From assembly GCF_008831285.2 (NCBI RefSeq), contig NC_045150.1, forward strand, positions 6,646,001-6,710,000: a stretch of 64,000 nucleotides of DNA, given 5' to 3'. The position numbers and the translations under genes are program-made. The notes beneath the pieces are model-generated. The model saw nothing but the letters and a program-made list of their open reading frames with translations, had not been told where the DNA came from and did no database searches. The stretch is from Nymphaea colorata (taxonomy: Eukaryota; Streptophyta; Magnoliopsida; Nymphaeales; Nymphaeaceae). How positions within the stretch are numbered: the stretch's first letter is position 1; each line of letters starts with the position of its first letter. Positions 1 to 12,684 of this stretch are shown here, in pieces.

Positions 1-544
1 TTTATTAATGTAGCAAAAGATTCACAATAAAGTTTAGGGTTTATCAAAGTAAAAATTTTAAGGTTTAAGGTTGTTCGGATAATTTTACCTTAAAATTAAG
101 GTAGATTTGTATGACAATTTATGAAAATTTATTCAATTTTGAGGTAGGTTCATGAAACATTGATACCATATTCTTTCTTATTATCCATATTTAAAATTAA
201 ATCTGGGAAGGAAGCAAATCTTACTTTAACAGTTTTTTTTTAAAGTTAACTTCTGGTTCTGATAGTAAAAATCAAGCAGTTATTTATTTTCACACATCAA
301 GCATTTAAAAAGAAAAATATTTAAATTTTACTTGTTTTTTGAATAACTTTTTAAGAAAAAGTACACCCAAAAACCCATTTATAATTATAAGGTTTAAGTG
401 CATGACTTTGCCATATAATTGTGTGATCCCTCTAATAAAAAGTCTTGTCATTCACATAGTTGTAAATTTGTTTTCCATAATTGCGGTGAATAACCAGTGA
501 TTTTTCCGGTGATCATGTGTCTGACCTTCCCTTTTCGTCAAAAT

Positions 545-604
545 AAATTGATTAGTTTCTATTCCCCTTCCTTTAAATTGATTAGTTTCTATTCCCCTTC
601 CTTT
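545..604. repeat. Two-copy 30-bp tandem repeat
   Basis: Two adjacent identical 30-base units, 545-574 and 575-604, each beginning AAATTGATTAG and ending CCCCTTCCTTT. This looks like a recent local slippage or duplication event. Confidence 0.9.
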
Positions 605-3600
605 CTTAAATCCTTAAGTTGATGCTGTTTATTAGAATCTGCATTTAAGACATCCAAAGGGTGCGTTTGCTTTGGTCTGGATTTTAGATCCCCGTTGATT
701 TGAGATTCTAAGATCTCAACTCTATGAACCTAAAATCGGACCACACTTTCATCCGACCTTAAATCCATGATTTTTAACATGTACGATCGATTTAAAATCC
801 AAGTTACAGAGATCATCGGTTTATTTAAATTTAGAATCTTGAGAAGCACATTTTTAATGCATCCTCAGATCTAAGATCCGAGGAGCAATCAAATAATTAA
901 GTTAGGGCTCAAAACACAAACGAGTGTTCAATTAGAGATAGAGCTAGAATTTTTTTCAAGGGCGGGTCAAACAGTCAACCTTTAGATTTGGGTGGAGTCA
1001 AACTGAACCCGAATCGAAACAATACATTATATTATGCAACTAATTTTTTTTTATTTTTTCAATATATTTAATTGATTTTTCAACATTTTCGATTCCACAA
1101 GATCCGGTTTTAACTTAACCTGAGATCCGACCCGTTGGCAAGCGGTCTTTTCTTCGTTTCTTCGACCTCATAAGGATCCCTAGATCATTGCAATGGAGTG
1201 AGGCAACCGTCTACCTGTGGGCCCCACACTTCTTTATTTTCACTATTTGGCATAAAAGATTTCATTCGGGTGGCTGTTTTGCAATTTGGAAATACTCAAG
1301 GGCTATTTTTGCAGAAACGTTTAACCCAGGTTGTTTTGTTTCCATTTGAGTAATTTTTCCTAATTTGAAGTTGTATCGGGTCCGGATTCAATTCAGGGCC
1401 CAAGGGGCAGGCACGTTAGATGGTCTCAGATTTGAAATCTTCAGGATTTGAAAACTGTGGAGTTCAGTTAAGATCCGATCTTCTCTTTCGATCTTAGATT
1501 TGATCATTTCTCGAGGCAAATAAATAAAATAAATAAATATTAGGTATGACGTAAGAGATGAACCATAGATTTTGCCGTGAATCTTTTCTCACATCAATAA
1601 AAGTTATTGATGTCACGTGAAATACCTGGATTTCAAATCTAGAGTAACTAAGCATTCTCTTCTCTTATGGTGTTTTTGTTTCACCGCGGATATGAGATTC
1701 GAGTGATTTGTAATCCCTAGGATTTCAAATCCATATAGGACTCCAGAAAAGGAGAAAATGAAAAAAAAAAAACAAAAGATCTTTTAAGAAGTCAAATAGA
1801 TCGGATTTTGTCCCACATTAAGCACGGATCCGGGTCCATGGAGATAATACTATCCAAGTCGATCAAACGGATAAGCACAAATTAATGACTTGGTGAAGTC
1901 CAGATCCGAATGAGGTCTTCCTCACAACGTGGACCGTTGACCCAGCAGAGGTCTTGTGTTCCCACGCCGATTCTGCCCGAGGTTTTAGACTTGGGGTCAT
2001 GCATGGACAGCCAAGCTGAGCCCACCACGATTCCACGAGCAAGAGTTGGACTTCGTACATAAAAACAAAACGCCGACCATTCGATCGGATGTGTTTGAAT
2101 GCCCTTCAAGAGTTGGACTTCTGTGGACTTTCAGTACAAGAGTTATGGTTGCGCTCCCACTCTATAAAGCTGCGTGTCGGCTCAGGCTTGGCCGGTTAAA
2201 TCGAGCTCGAGCTGGCCCAGGATCCTTGATGGCAGCTCAAGCTGAGCCCGCTTACTAATTGGGCAAGGTCTGACCATCAACTTTATACTGGTTGGATACC
2301 GAGTTGGACATTGACTCATATTTGAAACCCTTAACTTTTTATATTTTAATATCTCAAAAGCTCTCGGCGACGTACCAAGAGTTTTGAAGAGAGTTATCGA
2401 TGACACATGAAGAGTTTATAAGGAAAACATTGTTGATGCAACAAGAGTTTTTAAGTGAGCCGACTACTCGCATCAACTGGATGAATATAGGGGCTAACCC
2501 GGACTATATATATACCCAATCATCCATTTGAAACCCAACTTTACCACTCTAGGTCGACCCTTTATGTGAGCATGCATGTAATGGACTTTCATTCCTTATT
2601 TTTCTTTTTTTATATTTTCGGCTGTTTTTTTTTTGTAATAATTGACTTTGTTTGAAAATGGTATATGTCATTGTTGATTCTACTGTTTAGTTATTTATGT
2701 TTGGATGGTTTTGTTTCGGTGAATAAGTTCCAATCTTTTTCGAGTCCTCGATGCCATAAAAATATACTACTTGCCGATAATGGTTTAGTTATTACGGAAT
2801 ATTTTTCCCATTTTAAATGCTAAAGTGAAGGGACCTACTTTATCATATGAAAAACGAACCACGTATGAGCTATGTCGATAAAATTAAGGGCAATAAAAAA
2901 TCCTTTAAAATTGATTGTCAAAATATGTTCTTTTGCAAACCGACCTTATAGATATATGATTTGAAGAATGTTTTGATGCTTTAATGATACTTTATGATAG
3001 TAATAAATGAACGGGTGCTGACTTTATTTTACTTCTTTACAAAGAAACTTAAGTTGTAGTTTGGATACCTTATTCATAAGAGTAATGTTTCATAAGTTAA
3101 AAGTAAGCCATAATGCATGAAATACATTAGGTTTTATATGTCTATTTCATCCATTTATTCATGCCTTGTTGGCTTAAAACCCATGTATATGTTGTTCTAG
3201 GATGCTAAAGCACCTTAGTTTGAATGTCGATCAATTTGGACTTACATTGGTGAGGTTAGAGGTAGTTTCATGATTTGGAGCAAATCGCAAGAAGATCCAA
3301 ATCTAGATATGCCCCAGATAAGCCAAGATCGAGTTTTTTGGACCAGACTTATCACTAACTCAAACTCCATATCCAAAATCTAATTCGCATTTTATTATAT
3401 CTCAGAAGAGGCCCCTCTAGACTTGGCGCCTGGTTGCTACTTAGGACCATGTTAGGAATTAGCGTATTAATTATTAGCCATACCATTAATAATACTTTTC
3501 TCCAAAGGAAGAGATGCCCAACACTGGAGTGCATCTCCTTGTGAGGCTGACTTCCTCTACTTGAGTAGGCCTCCTTCAATAGACGAACACTTGGGAAGTG

Positions 3601-5245
3601 TCCAATGAATCTGCTCCAAAAACTAGGGCGGAACACTAGAAGTATGGTTCCATGAACCTACCCCAATATTTGCGACAGATTCATTCGACACTCCGTGAGT
3701 TTTCTTGCTGCCAAATAACCACTTAGGGTAATTAAGTTGTTTTGTCATATAATAGGCGCGACTTTTGTTTTATAGATTTTTTTCCTATAACGGATGCTTG
3801 TTACTTTGTTCGAATTGTTGGTTCTATTCATAATGCGATTTTCCAACCGTAGTCGCTCGCTATTGTTCATAAAATATGAATGTACAATATTTTAGCCAAG
3901 TTAGTAAGTAGCATTACTTCCCATTTGATTCAATCATTCTTTTTTTGTGATTTTAGGGCTGTAGCAGTCCTAAATAAGGTAGAATTGAGATAGATTATTC
4001 TATGTTTTCTAGTTTGTTGTGCTATTAATTGCATATTAGAAACCCAAGTAGGATTTGAATTAGTTTTTAAGAATATCTGTTAACTAAACTAGTTTGAGGA
4101 GACTATATTAGAGTGCCTAACAACCAACAGCCTCCTCCCCTTCTCCTCCCCCTGCCCCTAGAGTCCAAGGCCGCTTTGGGACACTACGGTATTAGAGTGT
4201 ATATGTGGTTTCATTCATTGCTGCGAGCTTTAATTTTTGTACTTTAAGTACTCTTCCTATCTTAGTGTAGCGGGCATGCATGTTAATCTTAGGTTATTTC
4301 TTAACAGTTATAAGTAAAATAGTTCTTTTTTTATACTGTTATATGTAGTTAATTAGCTTTAACTATAACTATTGGCATTTTTTCGAGGGGGTTAGTGCAA
4401 TTGCCAGAGGTGGTAGGCTGCCAATTTTCGTTTCAAACTTCCATGTCGTCAAATTCTCGATGCTGCAAAAGAAGACAAGACGGAAAAGGGGGCATCGATA
4501 TGTAAGTTGAAGTATAATGAGTGCACCATCCAAGGCACCAAAAGCAACACTGGACCTTAGGGGGATGAGAAAAAAAAAGAGAGGGGGGAAGGGAGGGACA
4601 CCAATATGTAAGTTGAAGCATAATAAATGCATCATTCAAGACGCCAAAAGCAGCCATGGACCCTAAGGAGATAGGGAAAAAGAAAGAGAGAGGGGGAGAG
4701 GGAAGGGAGGAGAGGCAAGCTTCAGCCTTCACTCATGCGGCATACGAAATTAGGGCCTAGAATTGGGATTCACAGGGTTGATGGAGTAGTGCTTCCTGAA
4801 AAAATGCCAGCTAGCTCTATAATTTAGATATGGCTTCTTCCTCTTCCTTAGCCTATTAGGTTAGTTGAGTTGAGCTTTTATTGTTCTTCTTGTTCTTGGG
4901 CTAATTACCAAATTTAGCTTTTTTATTGATTTAGGAACTTCGCCAGATTGTGAAAGGTATTGTGTAGTTTGAGTTCTTAGGCAATAACAACATTAGGCAT
5001 TTGCATTTGGCTCCTTATGCGTTTTTTTTTTTCCAATATTTAATTTTATTCATCGCCTATAAATTAGGATAGGTTTCCATAGTTGTAGAGATAATTAAAG
5101 TCACTTTGTGATTTGATTTAATTTGGTAAGATATAAGCATTAGGATTAGGAAGTGGGCCTCAACATGGATGCTTTCTCCCATACCCCCCTTAATTTCTAG
5201 CATACTCCAATCACCAAATGTTTTGAGCCGTGTTGATTACTCGAT

Positions 5246-5507
5246 GGGGCGTTTGATAAATTCGGATTTGAGATCCTCTTGTTTTGAGAATAGTTGATTT
5301 AAGATCAGATCCGATCCTTCCCGACCTTTTTCCAATGCAAAAAGGTAAAATAAGGATTTTAAATGATGATCTTAAGTCTGACCGAAGATCATTAGTTTGA
5401 CTAACCATGAATTTTATCAAGGATAATTTGTTACATCAGCAAAAGCATGCCACATTGGGTTCACATCATATCTATGGATTTCAAATCCTGACTAATCAAA
5501 TGGCCCC
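5246..5507. mobile_element. MITE-like element with imperfect terminal inverted repeats
   Basis: The left end starts GGGGCGTTTGAT and the reverse complement of the right end starts GGGGCCATTTGAT. Both continue for about 30 bases into a shared GGATTTGA-ATCC stretch, so the termini are imperfect inverted repeats. The 262-base interior has no coding capacity. I could not find a convincing target-site duplication. Similar end sequences occur near 660-950, 1,420-1,830 and 45,500-45,930. Confidence 0.6.
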
Positions 5508-5658
5508 TTAGGAACTTTCTTTTTCATTATTAGTTGACATTAGTTAAAACACATTCGGATAGCCATCTTAAAGTTTTGTTTGTTTACCATTAGTTTTACT
5601 TGAAGTAATTGTTTTACTTAAGGTAATTAGATTTTTTCATATGATAGTTTAGTTAAGT

Positions 5659-5710
5659 TAGGCGTTATATTAGGGTAATTTAAGTAGGCGTTATATTAGG
5701 GTAATTTAAC
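5659..5710. repeat. Two-copy 26-bp tandem repeat
   Basis: The units at 5,659-5,684 and 5,685-5,710 both begin TAGGCGTTATATTAGGGTAA and differ only at the last base. Confidence 0.85.
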
Positions 5711-6145
5711 AAGATAGATCCACTTAGGGCAACATAGCCTTATTAGAGGCCATCTCTAAGAACGCTCCCTAGGTAGGCAGTAGGCTCCACATTGAGATGT
5801 CCTAGAGTTAGTCCTTTGTCTCCTTGTAACTTGCTTTGAATTAGTTATAGCTTTATTTTAAGTTATTTAGCTTTTAAAATTTAGTTAAGTAGATTTTTAT
5901 ATGGTCTACCATTTTTCACTGCTTTATTTAGTTCCTACATAGTAGTAATTAGTGGAGTTGGCTAAGGTAAGTTAGATGTTGTTTCTTGTTCTTGCTGTGT
6001 TTATTCTTTTTTTTTCTTCACCTTCTTGTGGGACTGGAGGGTAAGGGGAATGCCATGGCCGCTCTTAGGGGTGATGGAATGAACTACTCACCCTTATGGT
6101 TGACGTTTTGTCATGTTTGTTGCCACATCATTATTCCTTATTTTA

Positions 6146-6164
6146 GTTGTAGTGCCACTACAAC
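6146..6164. mobile_element. CACTA-type terminal motif, head-to-head palindrome
   Basis: GTTGTAGTG and CACTACAAC are arranged as perfect 9-base arms around one base, and the right arm runs on as CACTACAACAAAAAC. The CACTACAA-A terminus is typical of plant En/Spm (CACTA) transposons. I found no matching second terminus at a sensible distance, so this is at most a remnant end. Confidence 0.35.
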
Positions 6165-7346
6165 AAAAACAAGGCAACTCTGCGCAGGAACAATGTCAGT
6201 CGCTAAATTACGCCACTGCCTTATACGCATCAGAGCTGCAAAGAATTCTTGTACGATTAACTTTCTGGTTTTTCAATGTATTGGAGCTTTGAGTCAGCTT
6301 AAATCGCCATTTAGCTAAATTGGTGTTAGAATTAGTTTAGAATAAGTGTCGTTAAGTTTAGAAATTGAAATCGCAGAAAATTCCGATATTTGGTGTTCTC
6401 AAATGTGGATTTTTCTTGAGTTTTGATCCGAAATCTTGACAATAGTTTCTACTAATTATTTGGCATGATTTTCACAAAATTGAGACTCATTTACCAGGTT
6501 CCTGCCCCTAATTTTTGAAATATAATTTTATGCATGTAATCAGTTTTATATTTATCTGAGGTGGGCTACAAATGATGGTAAACACGACATTGAGTTGGAG
6601 GATGTACTATAAGTCTACTCAGACTCAGAAGCAAGTTAGAACCTTAGAGGTATATGTGAAGATATGACATTGGGAGTTTTAGGCTGAAAACGGTTTTCTC
6701 TATATAAACAATTTAAAAGTTTTGTCTTTTCGCATTTCAATAGCTTGGAAATTTTTTGCATGGGTTTTTGAATTCTGTAACTTTGGTTTACTTTCTCTGT
6801 ATGCTGATAATATTCCTACCAAATTCATAACAATTGGACCTCGTTAGCCCTGATATTTTATATACTTTTTGAATAAGAAGTAGCATTTTATTTTTATTCT
6901 TTTGTTTTCTGTAGCTTGTTGTCTTGGACAGTATAATGTCATGCTTTTGAAGTAATGATAAATCGGAAATTATCTTGAATTGTGCGTTAATGCCTTAAAG
7001 CATGTGCTTTAAATTCAGTATGAGATGGTTTTTATTATATGATATTCGGTTTACATGCTGCGTGGCATCGAAGGATGTCTATAAAAATATGCGATTTTTG
7101 AAAATAGAACATGAGCATATAGATGTACATACTTAACGAAAAGTTTGCTTGTATTTATAAGAATGCGTATACGTAGTACCATAGAATTTTATGTTTTTAT
7201 AGTAGTATCATACTTACAAAATGATAATCTAATAAATGAATCAAGATGGCACAATTACAGTTTATACATTCTCTTAGGTGGTCACTGATAGCCATCAGTT
7301 TTGTTTATTAATGTTGCATGCATGTTTAATGTTTTATACACAGGTA

Positions 7347-7351
<5 letters not shown>

Positions 7352-7416
<65 letters not shown>
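7352..7416. repeat. (CT)n(AT)n compound microsatellite
   Basis: About 39 bases of CT dinucleotides pass directly into about 26 bases of AT dinucleotides. Confidence 0.95.
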
Positions 7417-9222
7417 GAAGCGGGAATTTGGGAGCTGAAGCCGAAACTCAAATGATCCACATTGATTTGAACAGTTGATTATATAAGCTCTCTAAAAAGG
7501 AGTAACAATAATCAATATTTTGTTCGCTTTTTCCTTTGTTAAATAATCTAAGTCCAAATATGCTATCAATATCGTTTTAGTGAGATAAAGAACTAACAGT
7601 CAAGCTCCATCTTCAAATGGGTTCTTCTTATTTTTAACTTCGTTTTCTTTCGGAGTTGGTCAGTTAGTCCTACAACCACAGGTTATGCTACGGCCTCAAA
7701 TAAATCAAAATTAATTATGAATGAAATTCGTTTTTAACATGTATTTTTTGTTAAAAAAATAAAAATAAGAAAACTCAAAAAAACAATGAAATTTCATAAA
7801 AGCCTTACTTACAAAGACAATTATTTTTTTTTAAGCATTATTTTAACATAAACTTTAACCCTTGTAGGATTTCACATTCATTGTTAACATACCAATAATA
7901 GATTTTGACACGCATTTTAACCTTCGGAGCTGAATCAGCCGATTAATATCCAAATCAACACAAAAAATTTGCCATATTTTCAGGATCCCCGGTTTGGCCT
8001 CTATATGAATTTAAAAAAGGGCCGACTCAATTATAGTTGTGTTCTAAAGCCCATGTTTTTTTCTTTTTTTCTTTTTTTTTTTCGGGGGCACACACTTATA
8101 GCTGTTTTTTCAATAACCTTAAGGAAGATTTGGTTCTGCATTCTTTTTTTACAGAACCAGGTTTTATCAAAACCGTGTTTTCCTCAAACCCACTTTTAGT
8201 TGCACGGAATACTCCAGAAAACATATAGTTGTCTGAAAAATCTATCACTTTCTTCGCACATTTAGGAAAAACATAGGCTTTTATAAAAAGACAATATTTT
8301 TGAAGCAAATAGTGTGTACATAAATCAGATTGCTGAAATTATGTTGTTGCTGATTTTGTTCGAGTAGGGCACAATCACCGTTGGCTTTTAACATTTAGTA
8401 ATGTCACAATTCTCCCTGCCTCTTTCCTTCTCTCTCTCTCATGAGTCCACTCTCTCTCTTGTGAGCCCACATTTTTTCAAGAAGGAGAGCGAATTAAAGT
8501 TTTTAAATTTTGGCACAGGTTAAAATATTATTTTTCAAAGTTTTTATATAAGACAAGTAAAAATTTAAACATATTTGATGTGGGCCCAGGACCCATGCGG
8601 CTCTTCCCTTGCCTCTGAGCTCACACATACACATGGTGTTTGGTTTGTTTTTTATCCCTGAACTTAGCTTTACGCAGACATGGTGAGTTTGAATTAAGCC
8701 TAAGACTTTTTGGGTGAGCGGAAGTGGCTAAATTAAAAAGGGCTGAAGCCTTTTCTCCTTCTGCTCTTGGGGTTCGATGATATTTTTGGATATGGGTGGG
8801 CTCATGGTACATCTATCAACTTGAATGCAATATTTCCACCATTGACAGTATAGAAAAATAGTACTCATGAAAATCAAACTGATCACCATGGGTTGCACAA
8901 TGAGTCAAGCTCCTCGAGCTGACTCATCTAAGCTTGGCTCTAACTTGAATAAGTGGCATAGCCACATATGAGCTGGTGTGTTGCCCTTCAATTTGTCTTT
9001 ATTTTGAATTAGTATTTTTAAATATTTGGTCTGCTATGTATATGAGTGCTCCAGATTTTTAAATTATTGGGGTTGCAGAATGGTTTGTAGTATTTTTAAC
9101 ATGTTTTGCTTGTGCCTGCAATAACATATTTTTAATTTTTAACCATATAGCAACATATTGCACTCACAAATTTGGATAATATGTATAATTTTTTTGATGT
9201 ATTTGCACATGGTAGATTTGAA

Positions 9223-9234
9223 TCTCTCTCTCTT

Positions 9235-9318
<84 letters not shown>
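9223..9318. repeat. (CT)n(CA)n(TA)n compound microsatellite
   Basis: Three dinucleotide blocks follow each other: CT-rich to about 9,250, CA to about 9,266, then TA to 9,318. The open frame crossing it codes only for repeat-derived residues. Confidence 0.95.
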
Positions 9319-9322
<4 letters not shown>

Positions 9323-9765
9323 TATCGTAAACTCATTTCACTCATGCATGGGCGTCCCATAAAAGAAAGGCAGCTTAGGAGCCGACGAAGCTTGAAATCT
9401 AGCTTGCTGTCTGTGTCTAATCATCAAAGTTTTATTTCATTGAATCTTCTTTTCTTATTAGAGTCTTGGGATGATCTATGTGTAACTCAAACACATTCCC
9501 TTTCCCTTTATCCTTAGCTTATATGAGACATAAATTGTTTTTGGAGACACAAAATAAAGAAAATTGAGAAATTTATTACTCATTTGATCACAGCGACTCA
9601 AACGATTCACTTTGCGAGTGTGTGCTTTGTACTTGTCCGGCGGCTTCACTTCATTTGTGCATGGGCTTTCTACAAATACAAAAGCTTGGAATATAGCTTG
9701 TTGTGTATGAGTATCAAAGTTTTCTTTTACTAAAGTTGCCAATTTAACTTTGATAGTCCAAGAAG

Positions 9766-10030
9766 CAGGGGGACGGAGCCAAGGTAGGGCCAGCATGAGC
9801 CTTGGCCCCACCTCAATTTTTCAAAAAAAAATTATGTGTAAAATTTAAAAAATTTCACTTATTGTATATAAAAGTTACCTCAATTTTTCAAAAAAAAATT
9901 ATGTGTAAAATTTAAAAAATTTCATTTATTGTATATAAAAGTTTTGAAGAATGATATTTCGGCTCTAGTCAAAATTTAGGAACTTTAATTTGGTCCGCCT
10001 CATGAAATTTTTTTGTCTCCTTCCCTACCA
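9766..10030 (+). repeat. Interspersed repeat copy with internal 67-bp tandem duplication
   Basis: The segment begins with a GGACGGAGCCAAGG-type end and carries two near-identical 67-base units (9,811-9,877 and 9,878-9,944). It ends with a GATATTTCGGCTC...AACTTTAATT block. The same order of blocks appears at 47,181-47,385 and, inverted, at 48,137-48,330, so this is a dispersed family. No coding sequence is seen and the class is unknown. Confidence 0.55.
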
Positions 10031-10666
10031 AGACGGAAGCTTTATAATGACCAAAGGAGGTCATGCAGTGGTATGCCACTTTTGGTGAAGTACCCGTACT
10101 GGTACGCCAGTACGGCCCGGTAAGTTTGGATCTGGATTTGGGTCGGAACTAGATCCAAACTATATTATAACCTAAAAAGATTTGTTTTTTTTTTTTTATT
10201 TATGAGATTATCTATGGATTTATGAAAGGAACATTGTCTTAATTTAATGTGATGATATCATTTGTTTTTTTTTTTTAATTAAAAATATATAATAATATAT
10301 AATATTCATCGTACCATCATACCAACATTTACAAAAACACCGTACCAATACCCATACCCGCACTAGTATTCGTACCATTGTGACATAGAAGTCATGTAGT
10401 CATCTTACTAAAGTTTTCTTTTTTCCTTTACTTCATTCATTGGCATGATGGCTTGCTTGTCTTGAGTGTTTCTCCACACCTACACCTCGAGTTTCATCAC
10501 CACCTCCTGAAAACCAATCTCTACTCCAACTTCAAGAACAAGCAACTGGTAATTCAGAGCTTAGATGAAGATGGTGAATGAGCAGCAAGAGTTGACGCCC
10601 CAACTCATGTCATTTTAATACCATCTCTTCAAACGAGTTATTAAAGTTCTTGGAACAAAAATTCAA

Positions 10667-11444
10667 AGGTTGCGTTTGGATGACACCTTGAAAAAATGGG
10701 TTTTTTGAAATCCTGGCATTGTGAAATCCTATTTTTTAATGAGATTTACAAACCAAGTTTATGTGTTTGGCTGACCTGTGGAAAACCTGATTTTCTCTTT
10801 TTGAAACCTGGTTTTTGTTTGGGTGACCAAAAAAAAAAAAAGAAGAAGTTTTACGTCATGCTTTTGGAAACTACACCAAGCTTTCTTTAACATTATCTAT
10901 AAGTATTATTATTGTTGTTGTTGTTGTTGTTTAAAAAAGAAAGAGATGGAAATGAGCTAAGAAGTGCTAGAGAAAAATGTCATCACTTTTGAAGCCTTGA
11001 GTCTAGATTTGCACTTTATTCATCGAAGTTGATGAACATTTGAAGAACACTTGAATTTCAATACAAGCTGATGATGTGAAACACATATGAAAACCATATG
11101 AAGTATTCAATGGTTACAAGAAAAATTAAGAACCACATATTTGAATTAATTTGATAATGAATCACACATGTAAATTAATTTAATAATCAAAACGCAATGT
11201 TTGCTCAGAATATGATTTGCAACCAAGGTTGTTGAAATATGTATAATAATAAGCAAAATAAATGAACTATGCCCTTTTATCAGATAAAATGACCTATACT
11301 AGCAGGTTATTGAAAACATGAAAGAAAACAACGTCTTTAAAAAAAAACGGGTTTCCAAAAACTCAATTTGGAGGTTATCTAAACGTCCCTCAAAACATCG
11401 TTTGAGAAGCAAAGACGCTTTGAGGATGTATCCAAATTAGACCT
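10667..11444 (-). mobile_element. Non-autonomous TIR element, family of 28,150-29,042
   Basis: The left end (AGGTTGCGTTTGGATGACACC) and the reverse complement of the right end (AGGTCTAATTTGGATACATCC) are imperfect inverted repeats. Internal blocks around AACCAAGTTT, ACCTGGTTTTTGTTTGG and similar words match the reverse complement of the element at 28,150-29,042. The interior lacks a transposase frame. The exact right border is uncertain. Confidence 0.45.
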
Positions 11445-11800
11445 AGGCATCCAGCCGGGCCGACCCAATAAGAGTCAGGTCCGGGTTGGCCTGAGTGACT
11501 CGATATCCAAGCTCAGACCATATACTCGATACCTGAGCCTAGGCCCATTTTGGTCTGGCTCTATTAAAATGAAACTTATTTTTTAATATGAAATAATTTT
11601 TTTTGAATATAATATATATTTTAACAATAAAATATATATTATTATTATTAAATAAAAATAATAAAAAGTTAAAAAATAATCAAGTCGAATTGGTTCCCAT
11701 CGAGCAGACACGAGCTGGTTTTTCCGGGCATAGGCTCGATCGAGTTGGGGTATCGGGTACTGGTTGGGACCTGAACCTATTGCCCAATGTACACAAAGTA
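11445..11800. repeat. Repeat-like segment with GC-rich flanks and AT-rich core
   Basis: GC-rich flanks with GGCCGACCC and GGCATAGGCTCG-type words enclose an AT-rich core of about 110 bases. A similar architecture appears at about 22,616-22,870 inside PRMT5 intron 5. This suggests a dispersed non-autonomous element, but I could not define its ends. Confidence 0.35.
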
Positions 11801-12030
11801 TTTTGACACCATGACAATGTGGAACGTGATTTTTTTTTTTTCATTTAACACAAGTTTGGTATTAAATACTTGATATTAAAATACCATTCAGACATTTTAA
11901 AATAGACGTTTAAATACTACGTCAAAGGTCATTTGGCAGGAACACTTTGTGAATAGTTTTAATCTTTGGGCACAATTTATTAGACACTAATCTTGAAGAC
12001 AAAATTGATTAGACATCAGAACTATGCTTC

Positions 12031-12152
12031 TTGAAACAAGTTTATAAGACACAAAATATTCCTGCTGCCTTTGAAATAAATTCGAAAGACAAAATATTCC
12101 TGCTGCCAAATTGGTTTGAAATAAATTCGGAAGACAAAATATTCCTGCTGCC
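12031..12152 (+). repeat. Three-copy ~38-bp repeat upstream of PRMT5
   Basis: Units lie at 12,031-12,069, 12,070-12,107 and 12,115-12,152. Each starts TTGAAA and ends AAAATATTCCTGCTGCC. Copies two and three are nearly identical; copy one is more diverged. The array sits about 530 bases before the PRMT5 start codon, in the promoter or at the upstream edge of the 5' leader. Confidence 0.85.
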
Positions 12153-12312
12153 AAGTTACTCGTGTTTAGAGGGTTGACAGTTGCATATGGCGGACTCACG
12201 CGTCCACCTTCCACTCCCACAACCAAGTCCGAGCGAGACGCCCCCGAGTCGTCGCTCATGAGCTGTGCCGCCGTCGTCTCATCTCGTTCATCTTCCCTTT
12301 TTGTTAAATCTA

Positions 12313-12327
12313 AAACCCTAAACCCTA
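12313..12327 (+). promoter_or_regulatory. Telo-box in PRMT5 promoter/5' leader
   Basis: AAACCCTAAACCCTA is a doubled plant telo-box. It lies about 360 bases upstream of the PRMT5 ATG. Telo-boxes are common near transcription starts of plant genes for translation and cell proliferation, so a role in PRMT5 expression is plausible but not shown. Confidence 0.5.
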
Positions 12328-12684
12328 CACATCGAGATCGACCCGCGGTCCCTCTTTCCCTCGTCGTATACATAAACCCCTTCTCCAAGTAGACACACTC
12401 CGATTCTCCCACCCCTTACTTCTCCATTTCTAGAGCTCTTCGTCCCTCTCAGCCCCCAACTTGGGTTGGCGCTGTTGTAAGAGTTCAAGGCAGTGCTCCA
12501 TCCTGCAGAACTTAGGGCTCATTTTCTTTATGTACGGGATTTTCGTGTTTTCATCTGCTTGACGAGATTGTGGGATCTCGCCTATATTGGAGAAGGAGAT
12601 TTTAGATACCATTTTATTGGGGTTGTTTTTGGTGGTTATCGTTTTCTGTTGAAGAAAAAGAGTGCTCTATATCGGATTCGAAGG

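Larger units (their letters stand above)
1..12200. other. Intergenic region with no supportable gene
   Basis: I see no exon chain with coding character and splice signals on either strand. The open frames here are short, in low-complexity or repeat-derived DNA, and resemble no family I know. The stretch holds MITE-like inverted-repeat elements, small tandem duplications, two long compound microsatellites and a CACTA-type terminal motif, listed separately where I could delimit them. Between 660 and 1,850 there are several runs rich in AGATCC and GGATTT words that resemble the ends of the element at 5,246-5,507, so this part is probably decayed copies of that family. Confidence 0.6.

Noticed and set aside
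9158-9517. A 119-codon open frame with long His-Thr and Ile-Tyr runs
   Set aside because: It reads through the CT/CA/TA microsatellite.
11987-12412. A 141-codon minus-strand open frame opposite the PRMT5 promoter region
   Set aside because: Its repeated AAGIFCLPNL-like residues are only the translation of the three-unit DNA repeat, and the rest overlaps the presumed PRMT5 leader. No family resemblance.
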